From DASXPG01 sp035559335 (GTDB taxonomy: Bacteria; Gemmatimonadota; Gemmatimonadetes; Gemmatimonadales; JACORV01), in assembly GCA_035559335.1 (NCBI GenBank), contig DATMBH010000255.1:1-19282 (forward strand): a DNA stretch of 19,282 nucleotides, given 5' to 3'. Shown piece after piece: positions 7,086 through 14,946 of the stretch (position 1 is its first letter; each line of letters begins with the position of its first letter). The notes beneath the pieces were generated by a model. The model had not been told where the DNA came from. It saw only the letters and a list, made by a program, of their open reading frames with translations, and did not search any database. A program made the position numbers and the translations under genes.

Positions 7086-7796
7086 ATGATGAAAGAGCAG
7101 GCAATGACAGCACCGGTCGGCGACAGACCCTCCGTCAGCTTCGGCGAAACCGACTGGTTCGAGTGGGCCCAGCGCAATGCACGGAAGCTGGGCTACGGCC
7201 TCGGTGCCGTGGCGCTGGCCATGCTGATTGTGTTGTACGTGTCCGTCTCCGGGCGCCGCAAGGAAGCGGCCGCTTCCCAGCGGCTGACCCAGGCCAGAGG
7301 GGCCGCGGAGTCCGGCAACCTGCCGCTCGCGGCGCTAGAGCTCAGCCAGATCACCGAGCAATTCGGCGGAACGAAGGCTGCGGCGGAGGCGGCCATACTA
7401 CTGGCACAGGTTCGGCTGGTTCAGGGGCAGGTGGATATCGCGGTCACCAGCCTGCGGGAGTTCGTGGCCAGCCGGCAACCCGACTACGCCCGGGCCTCAG
7501 CTTACGGATTGCTGGGAGGCGGCCTCGAAACCCAGGGGAGGTTGAGGGAGGCCGGAGAGGCCTACCAGCGCGCCGCCGAGCTGGCGCGTCTCGACTTCCA
7601 AAAGGCAGGCTACCTGCTGGACGCCGGGCGGGTTCTGGCGGCGGCGGGAGACAGCAGCGCTGCTCGCCAGGTGCTGACTGATCTGCTCAGGCGCTTCGGC
7701 GAGCTGGATCAGGCCGCCGAGGCGCGGGTGCGGTTGGCCGAGCTGGGCGGCGAGGTTCCGGAGCCGGCACCGGGTCGGACGGAGCGCCGGCGGTAG
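7086..7796 (+). CDS. Membrane-anchored TPR protein (YfgM-like)
   Basis: This 236-residue protein has a short cytoplasmic N-terminus and one clear transmembrane helix at about residues 36-54 (GYGLGAVALAMLIVLYVSV), followed by RRK. The rest is built of alanine-rich helical pairs that look like three or four tetratricopeptide repeats, for example YGLLGGGLETQGRLREAGEAYQ. This is the layout of YfgM-type proteins, which in enterobacteria assist the SecYEG translocon, and of other periplasmic TPR scaffolds. The exact role is not readable. The start is uncertain: ATG codons at 7086, 7089 and 7104 are all possible, and none has a strong ribosome binding site. It lies 33 bases after the tRNA and faces dapF tail to tail. 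Confidence 0.8.
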   Translation: MMKEQAMTAPVGDRPSVSFGETDWFEWAQRNARKLGYGLGAVALAMLIVLYVSVSGRRKEAAASQRLTQARGAAESGNLPLAALELSQITEQFGGTKAAAEAAILLAQVRLVQGQVDIAVTSLREFVASRQPDYARASAYGLLGGGLETQGRLREAGEAYQRAAELARLDFQKAGYLLDAGRVLAAAGDSSAARQVLTDLLRRFGELDQAAEARVRLAELGGEVPEPAPGRTERRR

Positions 7797-7936
7797 AGGA
7801 GCGGCGGCGGTAGATCGGTGGGTTTCGTGGTATCTCGGCACCGACTTCGCACCATCCGCGCACTTCGTATAATAAGTGTTATGTTAAGTAAATCTGTGGA
7901 AGAGGGTGGAAAACTCTAGGTGCGCCCACAACCCCT
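7797..7936. other. AT-rich intergenic region between convergent genes
   Basis: This 140-base gap separates the 3' ends of the TPR gene and dapF. TCGGTG (7815-7820) and CACCGA (7839-7844) form a six-base stem with an 18-base loop, a possible but weak bidirectional terminator without a T-run. After it comes an AT-rich stretch (7866-7902) unlike the rest of the window. It contains TATAAT at 7868-7873 and a CACTT/AAGTG inverted repeat (7861-7865, 7874-7878) around it. GTGGAA then occurs twice, ten bases apart, just after. I found no open reading frame of note. Confidence 0.6.
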
Positions 7937-8779
7937 TTATTTGATGGGAGTTAGCAGCTCGCCGAGGATACCCTTGTAGACAATCCGGCCCTCGCCGCGA
8001 AGCCTGATGCCGCTGATTCGGTCTCCAGACTCGCGTTTCCAGGTGATGTCGAGAGGTAGGCCGCTTCGGGTCCAGATTCGCGCTGGGGACTGCGCCATCC
8101 CCTTCCCCTCGAGCACCAGGGCGCAGGCAACGGCTCCCGTCCCGCAGGCCAACGTTTCGCCCTCGACCCCCCGCTCGAATGTCCTCATCCGAAAGGTCCC
8201 GTCTCCGGCCGGAGAGACCCAGTTCACATTCGCCCCGCCGGGTCCCAGAGCCGGGTCGTGGCGCAGTGGTGTGCCGCGGCCGTCCACGTCCACCTTGGCC
8301 ACGTCATCTACCAGAACCACGAGGTGCGGGACCGAAGGGGTGCCGAGGTGGGCCTCCCGTTCGCCGGGACCAAGCCTCACCGCGACCGGCTGGGGCGAGC
8401 GGCAATCGGGAAGCACGATTTCCGGAACGCCATCAACCACGCGCCCCCGATGCAGCCCGGCCCTGGTCGCAAAGACGACTTCGCCCTCTGCGGGTGCCAG
8501 TTCGATGGCGGTCGCGAGCCGCGTGGCGCATAGGGCACCGTTGCCGCACATCGGGCCCTCGGAGCCGTCGCTGTTCCAGAAGTGGAAGGTGAAGTGGGCG
8601 GGCTCGTCGGCGTTCGGGTCCAGCAACATCAGGCCATCCGCTCCGGCGCCGAAGCGCCGGTCGCAGATGGCGCGGATCAGCTCCGCGCTCAGCTGCGACC
8701 GGTCCACGTAGCGGCCGTCGAGGGCGATGAAGTCGTTCCCCGAGCCGGTCAACTTGTAGAACACGGTGCCGCGATTCAT
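7937..8779 (-). CDS. dapF: Diaminopimelate epimerase
   Basis: DapF converts LL- to meso-diaminopimelate, feeding lysine and peptidoglycan synthesis in the cytoplasm. The 280-residue product has the N-terminal KLTGSGNDFIALD block. The first active-site cysteine, Cys78, lies in MCGNGALC, and the second, Cys212, in EGETLACGTGAVA. One oddity is that the position after CGNGA is leucine, encoded by CTA, where many DapF proteins have arginine. ATG 8779 overlaps the stop of the upstream glycosyltransferase as ATGA and has GGGAAGG just before it. The open frame extends 12 codons further left to 8815, but that part is inside the neighbour and not conserved. It is the last gene of the long minus-strand operon, an unexpected place for a cell-wall precursor gene unless expression is tied to envelope glycan synthesis. 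Confidence 0.95.
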   Translation of the reverse strand: MNRGTVFYKLTGSGNDFIALDGRYVDRSQLSAELIRAICDRRFGAGADGLMLLDPNADEPAHFTFHFWNSDGSEGPMCGNGALCATRLATAIELAPAEGEVVFATRAGLHRGRVVDGVPEIVLPDCRSPQPVAVRLGPGEREAHLGTPSVPHLVVLVDDVAKVDVDGRGTPLRHDPALGPGGANVNWVSPAGDGTFRMRTFERGVEGETLACGTGAVACALVLEGKGMAQSPARIWTRSGLPLDITWKRESGDRISGIRLRGEGRIVYKGILGELLTPIK

Positions 8780-9498
8780 AGCCTTCCCGTTATCGCCCAC
8801 CACCTCAAGCGCCACACCATCCAGACCGCCTCAATGATGATGCTACGGGACATCTTGCTATGTCCCTCGGTCCGATCGGTAAAGTAGATGGGGATTTCCT
8901 TGAGTCGCATGCCCCGTCGCCACGCCCTGAAGCTCATCTCGATCTGGAAGCTGTAGCCGTTGGAGCGCACGTCATCCAGCGCTACGGCCTCGAGTACGCG
9001 TCTCCGGTAGCACTTGAACCCGCCGGTGGAGTCCCACAGCGGCAACCCGGTGACGATCCGCGCGTAACGGTTGGCGAAGTAGGACAGCAGCAGGCGAGAC
9101 ATCGGCCAGTTGAGCACCGTGACCCTGCCCTCGAGGTAGCGCGAGCCGATCACCAGGTCGGAGTCACGGATGGCCTCGAGAAACTTTGGCAGGTGCTTCG
9201 GGTCGTGGGAGAAATCCGCATCCATCTCGAAGACGTAGTCGAAGCCGTGCTCCAGCGCATAACGGAAGCCGGTGACGTACGCCGTGCCCAGGCCCTGCTT
9301 GCCGGCGCGATGGATCACGTGCACCCGCGGCTCGATGGCGGCCAGCTCATCCGCCACGCGTCCCGTACCGTCGGGCGAGCCATCGTCCACCACCAGCACC
9401 TCTAGCCGCGGATCCTGCTCGAGGATCTGGGGGACGATTCTGGGAAGATTGTCTATCTCGTTGTAGGTCGGGATGATCACCAGGGCGCGTTCAGCCAC
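8776..9498 (-). CDS. Polyprenol monophosphomannose/glucose synthase (DPM1-like GT2)
   Basis: This 240-residue GT-A enzyme is close in pattern to Dpm1/Ppm1 catalytic domains. It has ALVIIPTYNEIDNLP, LEVLVVDDGSPDGTG, GKQGLGTAYVTGF, the DxD in FEMDADFSHDPKHLP, and SRYLEGRVTVLNWP. The C-terminal block includes GYSFQIEMSFRAWRRGMRLKE and a FTDRTEGHSKMS motif typical of polyprenol-phosphate-mannose synthases. It should transfer mannose (or another hexose) from GDP- or UDP-sugar to polyprenyl phosphate at the inner face of the membrane. No membrane helix follows the catalytic domain, as in stand-alone forms. GTG 9498 is chosen because GGAGG (9503-9507) precedes it by four bases; it overlaps the YfhO-like gene by eight bases. 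The longer frame to 9585 is a shadow. The neighbour is a likely user of the product. Confidence 0.92.
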   Translation of the reverse strand: MAERALVIIPTYNEIDNLPRIVPQILEQDPRLEVLVVDDGSPDGTGRVADELAAIEPRVHVIHRAGKQGLGTAYVTGFRYALEHGFDYVFEMDADFSHDPKHLPKFLEAIRDSDLVIGSRYLEGRVTVLNWPMSRLLLSYFANRYARIVTGLPLWDSTGGFKCYRRRVLEAVALDDVRSNGYSFQIEMSFRAWRRGMRLKEIPIYFTDRTEGHSKMSRSIIIEAVWMVWRLRWWAITGRL

Positions 9499-11821
9499 TC
9501 TGCCTCCGGCGCCGCGCCAGCGGGGCGACAAAGCTGGCGAGCACGATCGCGAGCGAAGCGTAGGCGATTGCCCGGCCCTGCGCATACTTAGCCGAGTGGT
9601 ATTCCAGCTCGACGCGGCGCGCTCCGGCCCGGACCGGCACCGTGATCAGGGCGTGGTCACCGCGCAACACCTGAGCCGGAGATCCGTCCACGGTGGCGCG
9701 CCAGTCCACGTACCAGTTCTCCGAAACAAGGAGATAGCTGTCGGACTCCGGTGCGGGATCCAGCTCGATCGTCATTGCTCCCGGACGCCACGCGGTCACG
9801 CGGGCCCGGGAGTTGCTTGGCGCCGGCAGCTGGCTCAGGGCTGTGGAGTTGACCGGCGCGTCCTCTGGCACGAAGACCACCCTGTCGAAGCCCGGTAGCC
9901 GAGCGTCGGCAAGCGTGGGTGGAATGCGCTCGTCAGCCACCTTGAGAACCGCCGGGACCACGCGAGCGTAAGGTGGCGCGCTGTCGGCCTCATACAGCCA
10001 GGCTCTGCGCCCTGCCCCGGTTTGCACGGGACCGAGCACGCGGTGGTATCCGGGAATGACCATGGTATCCGGAGTTATCACGTATTTGACGGCCAGGAGG
10101 TTCCATAGACGCGTGGAGCTGATCAGGTAGCGCCATTCGTTCTTCCCGCCCAGCAGGTCGTCGTAGTACCGGAGCTCGAATCCGAAATAGCCCAGCACCT
10201 GTGGCACGCCGTGTCCCTGAAGCACGTTGAGCGGGTAGGCGCCGGCACCCATGAGGGCGCTCAGGTCGAGCACCCGGTACGGGAGTGGCTCTTGCCGCAG
10301 TCGCTGCACCAGCGGGTCTTCGCGGTAGAGGCCCTGCCTCGCAGGAGGCTGGTAGGTCCAGAACCTGCGACCGTCGCGCCACAGGTCGGCGCCCACAATG
10401 AGCGGCAGCGCCAGCGCGAAGGCCGTCGCTGGCACCTTCCCCAGCTGGGCGCCGAGGGCCAGGAGGGCGACGGCGCCAAGCGCCAGCGAGCCAAACAACG
10501 CCGACCACCGGATCGCATCGCCCAGCCCCTGGGCAGCCGAGACGCGCTCGGGTGGTGCGAGCGTGACAGCCATGTTCCCGAAAGCTCCGGCGAGTGCGAG
10601 GAGCGCGAACAACCCGGCCACTGCCAACCACACCTTCACGTGGAGCTTCCCCTCCTGACGCTCCAGTCGCGCGGTGCCGAGCGCCGCGAACGCCGCCATT
10701 ACGAACGCGACGATGTAGAAGGCCATGCCTGGGGCGCGGGACTTCTTGACCATCGGCATAACGGTCCACCACACCCGGTAGAAGGGCGTGCTGGCGCCGA
10801 GGCTGACGAGCAGGAACAGCAGTCCAATGCCACCGAGCCACCACACCAGGCGGCGCCGGCGATCGGTGAAGCCGAGTACGGCCAGGGCCACAACGGGTAG
10901 CCCCAAGTACTCGGAGTGCAGCTTCAGCGGATTGGTGCCCCAGTAGGTATCGTTCTCACCCGAGAAGCCCCCGACGAGGAACTCCGGAACGTGGTTCCAG
11001 GGAATTGCGTATGACGCCGAGGCCTCGAACCCGTGGTAGCTCTCGGCGCGCGGCGAGTGCGCAATGTACTCCAGGAACGGGAGCAGCTGCGGGGCCGCGA
11101 TGCCGAAGCCAAGCCCGACTGCGCCGAGTGCCAACGCCAGCCTCGTCAACTTCGATGCGACGCTCGACTCATCAGCTTCACCGAACGCGCAGTACAGAGC
11201 GAACAGCCCCGACGCAAGCAGCATGTAGTACGTCATCTGCACGTGAGGGCTGAGCAATGCGCCCGCGACCACAGAGCCGAGCAGTCCATAGCCCCACCAC
11301 CGCCGCTCCTTCACGGCCGCGTGCACGGCCAGGAACGCCATCGGAAGCAGGGTTGAGACGAACAGTTTCCCGTCATGTCCGGGGCTAGGCAGCGAGATGA
11401 TGATGCCGGAAAGCTGATAGGCGAGACCTCCGACTACGGAGCCGAGCCACGATATACCCATCCGCCTCAGGAACAGATAGGTGAAGATGCCGGCCAAGGC
11501 GGTGTGGAGTGCGAACGAGATGGACAGCACCAGGTCCGCTTCGAGCAGGTAGCGCAAGAACGAGGTGGGATAGAACACGTCGCCGTGGCCGACCGTGGCC
11601 ACATAAGGCAGTCCGCCGAAAATCATCGGGTTCCACAGCGGGATCGTCCCAGTCGCTCGCCACTGCTCGGCCGCCCACTGGCGAACCGCATAGCCGCCGG
11701 CGAACTGGTCGCTCCATAGCCCGGCGAGCCACTGACCTTGGAAGATGGGCCACGACAGGATCGCCACGAACACGACCAGGAGAAACGACGCCACCAAGGT
11801 CGGCCTCTTAGGGTCGAACAC
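9491..11821 (-). CDS. YfhO-like membrane glycosyltransferase (GT-C fold)
   Basis: This large integral membrane protein has 776 residues. After the first helix (residues 9-27) comes an extracytoplasmic loop with WSDQF (Asp38), followed by PLWNPMIFGGLPYVATVGHGDVFYP. This resembles the acidic loop that acts as catalytic site in GT-C glycosyltransferases and the family pattern of YfhO proteins. About a dozen further hydrophobic segments follow. A soluble region at about residues 490-740 (LYREDPLVQRLRQEPLPYRV and an immunoglobulin-like end) precedes a last helix near the C-terminus. In Gram-positive bacteria YfhO proteins attach a sugar from a polyprenyl-phosphate donor to teichoic acid. GTG 11821 is preceded by an in-frame TGA, so it is the first possible start, and AAGGAGG lies six bases upstream. 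It overlaps both neighbours, by 14 and 8 bases. Confidence 0.82.
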   Translation of the reverse strand: MFDPKRPTLVASFLLVVFVAILSWPIFQGQWLAGLWSDQFAGGYAVRQWAAEQWRATGTIPLWNPMIFGGLPYVATVGHGDVFYPTSFLRYLLEADLVLSISFALHTALAGIFTYLFLRRMGISWLGSVVGGLAYQLSGIIISLPSPGHDGKLFVSTLLPMAFLAVHAAVKERRWWGYGLLGSVVAGALLSPHVQMTYYMLLASGLFALYCAFGEADESSVASKLTRLALALGAVGLGFGIAAPQLLPFLEYIAHSPRAESYHGFEASASYAIPWNHVPEFLVGGFSGENDTYWGTNPLKLHSEYLGLPVVALAVLGFTDRRRRLVWWLGGIGLLFLLVSLGASTPFYRVWWTVMPMVKKSRAPGMAFYIVAFVMAAFAALGTARLERQEGKLHVKVWLAVAGLFALLALAGAFGNMAVTLAPPERVSAAQGLGDAIRWSALFGSLALGAVALLALGAQLGKVPATAFALALPLIVGADLWRDGRRFWTYQPPARQGLYREDPLVQRLRQEPLPYRVLDLSALMGAGAYPLNVLQGHGVPQVLGYFGFELRYYDDLLGGKNEWRYLISSTRLWNLLAVKYVITPDTMVIPGYHRVLGPVQTGAGRRAWLYEADSAPPYARVVPAVLKVADERIPPTLADARLPGFDRVVFVPEDAPVNSTALSQLPAPSNSRARVTAWRPGAMTIELDPAPESDSYLLVSENWYVDWRATVDGSPAQVLRGDHALITVPVRAGARRVELEYHSAKYAQGRAIAYASLAIVLASFVAPLARRRRQSG

Positions 11822-12728
11822 TCACTTCCTCCTTGCCCATGCCGGTGAACAGCAGGACGCACAATGGGGCCACGACTTCGGTCACGGTGAGCAGGATGCG
11901 CGAAGCGATGCTCAGCGCCACTGCGGGGCCGCTACCGAGGACCGGTGCCAGCAGGCCAATGAGTACCACCTCCCGGACGCCAACTCCACCCGGCGCGAAC
12001 AGCGCCAGGAGCCCCAGAAGGTACCCGAGCGGGAACACTCCTGCCGCGGTAATGAGACTAAGATCGCCCTGAAGGCCCAGTCCGCGTGCGAGGAGCCAGA
12101 AAGCGGCACCGTGGGCCATCCACGCTATGACTCCCAGGGCTGAACTCCACGCCACCGCGGCGGCGGGCAGCGGCTCGATCTGCGGCGATCCACCTTTGCC
12201 CGCGACCTTCGCCAGCAGCCGCATCGCCCTGCCCCACGACAGTATGGCGATCATGATTACTGAGGCCAGGCCGGCGGCCGCCAGGCGCAGCGGCGAAGTG
12301 GCTCCCGGAGTGGCGGCCGCAACCAGCACCACGGCAGTACCGATGGCCACGGCCTGGATCGCGAACGCCGAGGCACCGGCGGCCCACGCGGCCACTCCCG
12401 CGCGCTGCGCCAGGACCATGAGTCCTGCCACGCTCCACACCTTACCCGGCAGGTAGCGACCTAGGTTGGCCACCAGCCAGATTTGGACAGCGCGGCCGTA
12501 GGCCAGGTGCTGGTTCCAGCCCGCCAATACGCGCCGCCAGGCCTCCACGCTCGCCACATACGACAGCAGCACGGCGAGCACCGAGGCGGCGATCCAGCCG
12601 AATTGCAGCGACAATGAGATACGCATGGACCGGAACTCGGTCCAGTCGCGCACGATTGCCGACCACGCAAACCATGCGACGATGCCGGCAACGGCGAGCT
12701 GTAGCGACCACCACAGCGCCTTACGCAC
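11808..12728 (-). CDS. Multi-pass membrane protein of the lysylphosphatidylglycerol synthase TM (PF03706) type; possible flippase
   Basis: This 306-residue protein consists mostly of hydrophobic segments (for example LQLAVAGIVAWFAW, FGWIAASVLAVLLSYVASV, ALGVIAWMAHGAAFWLLARGLGL). It shows the family pattern VANLGRYLPGKVWSVAGLMVLA, with GRYLPGK as key block, and the C-terminal FAPGGVGVREVVLIGLL. Proteins of this type are found as the membrane half of MprF, where they move lipids across the membrane, in AglD, and as stand-alone genes in glycan clusters. No catalytic domain is attached here. GTG 12728 overlaps the preceding gene by eight bases and gives the usual short N-terminus before the first helix; the ribosome binding site is weak, so a start further left, up to 12803, cannot be excluded. 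Its function as lipid-sugar flippase is inference from the two genes after it. Confidence 0.8.
   Translation of the reverse strand: MRKALWWSLQLAVAGIVAWFAWSAIVRDWTEFRSMRISLSLQFGWIAASVLAVLLSYVASVEAWRRVLAGWNQHLAYGRAVQIWLVANLGRYLPGKVWSVAGLMVLAQRAGVAAWAAGASAFAIQAVAIGTAVVLVAAATPGATSPLRLAAAGLASVIMIAILSWGRAMRLLAKVAGKGGSPQIEPLPAAAVAWSSALGVIAWMAHGAAFWLLARGLGLQGDLSLITAAGVFPLGYLLGLLALFAPGGVGVREVVLIGLLAPVLGSGPAVALSIASRILLTVTEVVAPLCVLLFTGMGKEEVSVRP
11828..11834 (-). promoter_or_regulatory. Near-perfect Shine-Dalgarno site for the YfhO-like gene
   Basis: On the minus strand AAGGAGG stands six bases before GTG 11821, inside the end of the preceding gene. It is one of the strongest ribosome binding sites in the window and fixes the start. 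Confidence 0.75.
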
Positions 12729-13893
12729 GAGCGTCTCTGGCTTGGGCCCAAAGCACCTGCTGGTAGAGCGCTTCGAACCGCGCGGCGACCGCATCAGGTT
12801 CAAGTCGCCGTCGCAGCGCCGCGCCGGCCTCGGCCGCCATCCTGCGTGCGTCAGGGTTACTGAGCAGCTCCGCGATGGCCGCAGCGATTTCGTGGGAGTC
12901 AGGCGCGACCATGCGCCCCGCGCCGCCTGACGGCACGATGTCCCTGACCCCGCCGCCGTCGTGCACCGCGACCACGGGCACGCCGCACATTAGCGCTTCG
13001 GCCGCCACTAGGCCGAAGCCCTCGCCGAGCGCTGGGAAGGCGAACACGTCGGCGTCCCCGATCGCTTCCGGTATCCGCTGCGGAGAGACCTCGCCCGCGA
13101 AGCGAACCTGCGCTCCGAGTCCGAGTTTCGCCGTGATCCCTTCCAGGCGCTGCCGTTCGGCGCCGTCGCCGACTATGGTGAGCTGCGGTGTCAGGCCGCG
13201 CTCGCGCAGGTGAACCAGCGCCTCTAGCAGCAGCTCGATGCGTTTGCGCGGGGTCAGCCTGCCTACGGTCACGATCCCTTCCCCGCCCCGGCTGGTGCGC
13301 GTGAAGCGCTTGGTTTCCGCTGGCATCGGCTGCACCACGATGTGGCCCGGGTCCAGTCCCACGGCCCGCGCCGCACGTTCGGCGAGGTCGGACGATACGG
13401 CGGTCACCACCGCGGCGCTCCGAATGACGCGGCGCGCCACCGCACGCGCCGCGGCGGACCGTTCCATCAGCACCACGTCCATCCCATGCAGCGTCAGAAC
13501 GTAGGGCCGCACGGCGAGCCATGCGCTGAGGCCGCCAGGCACCCACCAGTGGGCGTGCACCAGGTCGAGGCCCTGTGCCGCGCGAAGCCGCCGCGTCGTG
13601 ACGGCCTGCCTGACGATCAGCGACGTTCCCCAGATGAACCCGGTGATCGAGCGGGTCGCGGCCACCCCGGTGCCACGGTACGCCAGCGTTTCCGCACCCG
13701 CAGGGGCATAACGCACACGTGTGATCGGTACGTGGTGCAGCCGCTCCTCGCCGCCCCGTCCGGTGTCCGCGGGCGCGATGACGTGCACGCCGTGGCCGCG
13801 CGCGGCCAGCCCAAGCACGAGGCGCTCCAAGAACGCACCCGCGACGTCGCCGTCGTAGCGCGGGTAGGCGTGCGTCAGAATTCCGAGGTTCAA
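12721..13893 (-). CDS. Family 4 glycosyltransferase, second copy
   Basis: This is a GT-B fold retaining glycosyltransferase of 390 residues. The N-terminal half has GILTHAYPRYDGDVAGAFLERL, the acceptor-side HAHWWVPGGL and the TLHGMDV motif. The C-terminal donor domain has VGRLTPRKR, LTIVGDGAERQRLE and the GT4 EX7E motif in GEGFGLVAAEALMCGVPVVA. It is clearly paralogous to the glycosyltransferase at 15990-17165, sharing the order and spacing of these blocks. The start codon is TTG at 13893, overlapping the upstream stop as TTGA. An in-frame TGA lies close upstream, so little extension is possible. The rare start and weak ribosome binding site suggest that translation relies on coupling. Sugar specificity is not readable. 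Confidence 0.9.
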   Translation of the reverse strand: MNLGILTHAYPRYDGDVAGAFLERLVLGLAARGHGVHVIAPADTGRGGEERLHHVPITRVRYAPAGAETLAYRGTGVAATRSITGFIWGTSLIVRQAVTTRRLRAAQGLDLVHAHWWVPGGLSAWLAVRPYVLTLHGMDVVLMERSAAARAVARRVIRSAAVVTAVSSDLAERAARAVGLDPGHIVVQPMPAETKRFTRTSRGGEGIVTVGRLTPRKRIELLLEALVHLRERGLTPQLTIVGDGAERQRLEGITAKLGLGAQVRFAGEVSPQRIPEAIGDADVFAFPALGEGFGLVAAEALMCGVPVVAVHDGGGVRDIVPSGGAGRMVAPDSHEIAAAIAELLSNPDARRMAAEAGAALRRRLEPDAVAARFEALYQQVLWAQARDARA

Positions 13894-14939
13894 CGGCCTG
13901 CCGGTGAGTCCGGCCAGAGCGACGGAACGCGCCGAGCTTGGATGAACTCAAGCCGCGCGCCTGATTCCTCGCACGCCCGGGCCAGCGCGGCCAGATTGGT
14001 GCGCACACTGGCCAGCTCGTACAGCGGGCTGCGATTCGGCACCAGCTCGTCGGCGTGGAAGTGAGTCTCGAACACCAGCGGACCGGAGGCTTTCTTGCGC
14101 AGTTCCCGGCGCAGCTCGGCGACCAGCGGCGCGAAGTAGGCCGGTTTCGCGGTTACGTTGATGCAGTAAGTAGGCCGGCTCACGCCGTACCACAACTGCG
14201 CGGCCTGCCGGGTCTTGCGGGCCAGCTGCAGCGCGCTCACCAGGCCCCACAGCGGCGCGGTGGACACGAAACTTGGGACCTCGAGAAGCCGCTGCGCCGG
14301 CTCCGTGTCGCGGGCCGGACGGCGGTAGTCGGCGCGCGAGGGGTGGTACGGAGTCCGCGGGGTGGTGTGCCAGTCGAACAGGTTCTCGCTGCGCTTCGGC
14401 GGGTTGTCGCCCAGCGTGCGGAAGCCGGGAATGGCCGAGAGGTCAACCTCGATGCCCAGTTCCTCCAGAGCCGCGCAGGTCTCGTTGTTGTGATACGACC
14501 AGCCCATGCGCACGCTCTTCAGGTCGCCGCCGAGGCTCGGCAGCAGGTCCGCGTGGGCCGATCGCAGCATCTCCAGTTGCCAGGCTCGGTCGTCCAGCTC
14601 CTGGTACCAGGCGCCGGTGACCGGGTCGCGCCGCCAGAAGTGGGGATGCCATCCGAGTTCGTCCCCGCTGTTCCGGAGCGAATCGAGCAGAGCCCTGCGG
14701 GCCCGGGCGAACCAGCCGTACTCGCCCTCCATCTCGCGAATCTGTTCATCGGCGCGCAGGAACCAGGTGAATACGGGTTCGCGCCCGTCATGATCGAGCA
14801 GCCCGCGGACCGACTCCTTGAGCGCGGGAATCCCGTCGCTGACGCCCCGCCAGCCGAGGCGTCCGGAAGGCACGCCGTCGAGCAGGCGCTCGCGGTCGGG
14901 ATCGACGTCGCAGCTGATTACGACGTGGACGGTTCGCAC
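13890..14939 (-). CDS. Polysaccharide deacetylase-like protein (divergent NodB fold)
   Basis: This protein has 349 residues from GTG 14939. Near the N-terminus VVISCDVDPDRERLL (Asp11, Asp13, Asp15) stands where NodB-type deacetylases carry their catalytic and metal-binding aspartates. ELGWHPHFWRRD (His98, His100) recalls the second metal motif. The text then shows RMGWSYHNNETCAALEELGIEVDLSA and, late, FETHFHADEL (His293, His295, Asp297). The spacing resembles that of WalW-type sugar deacetylases found in O-antigen clusters. The classical TFDD and HxxxH motifs are not seen in standard form, so activity and family are moderately sure only. GTG 14939 leaves a seven-base gap to the preceding stop; an ATG at 14987 would overlap by 41 bases and looks worse. 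Neighbours are an acyltransferase-like protein and a GT4. Confidence 0.6.
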   Translation of the reverse strand: MRTVHVVISCDVDPDRERLLDGVPSGRLGWRGVSDGIPALKESVRGLLDHDGREPVFTWFLRADEQIREMEGEYGWFARARRALLDSLRNSGDELGWHPHFWRRDPVTGAWYQELDDRAWQLEMLRSAHADLLPSLGGDLKSVRMGWSYHNNETCAALEELGIEVDLSAIPGFRTLGDNPPKRSENLFDWHTTPRTPYHPSRADYRRPARDTEPAQRLLEVPSFVSTAPLWGLVSALQLARKTRQAAQLWYGVSRPTYCINVTAKPAYFAPLVAELRRELRKKASGPLVFETHFHADELVPNRSPLYELASVRTNLAALARACEESGARLEFIQARRVPSLWPDSPAGR

Positions 14940-14946
14940 GCGGCGA

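Noticed and set aside
12899..14008. Long minus-strand open frame of 369 codons inside the GT4 gene
   Set aside because: The composition is arginine/glycine/alanine-rich as expected from a shifted frame in GC-rich DNA; the overlapping GT4 frame carries all the conserved motifs.
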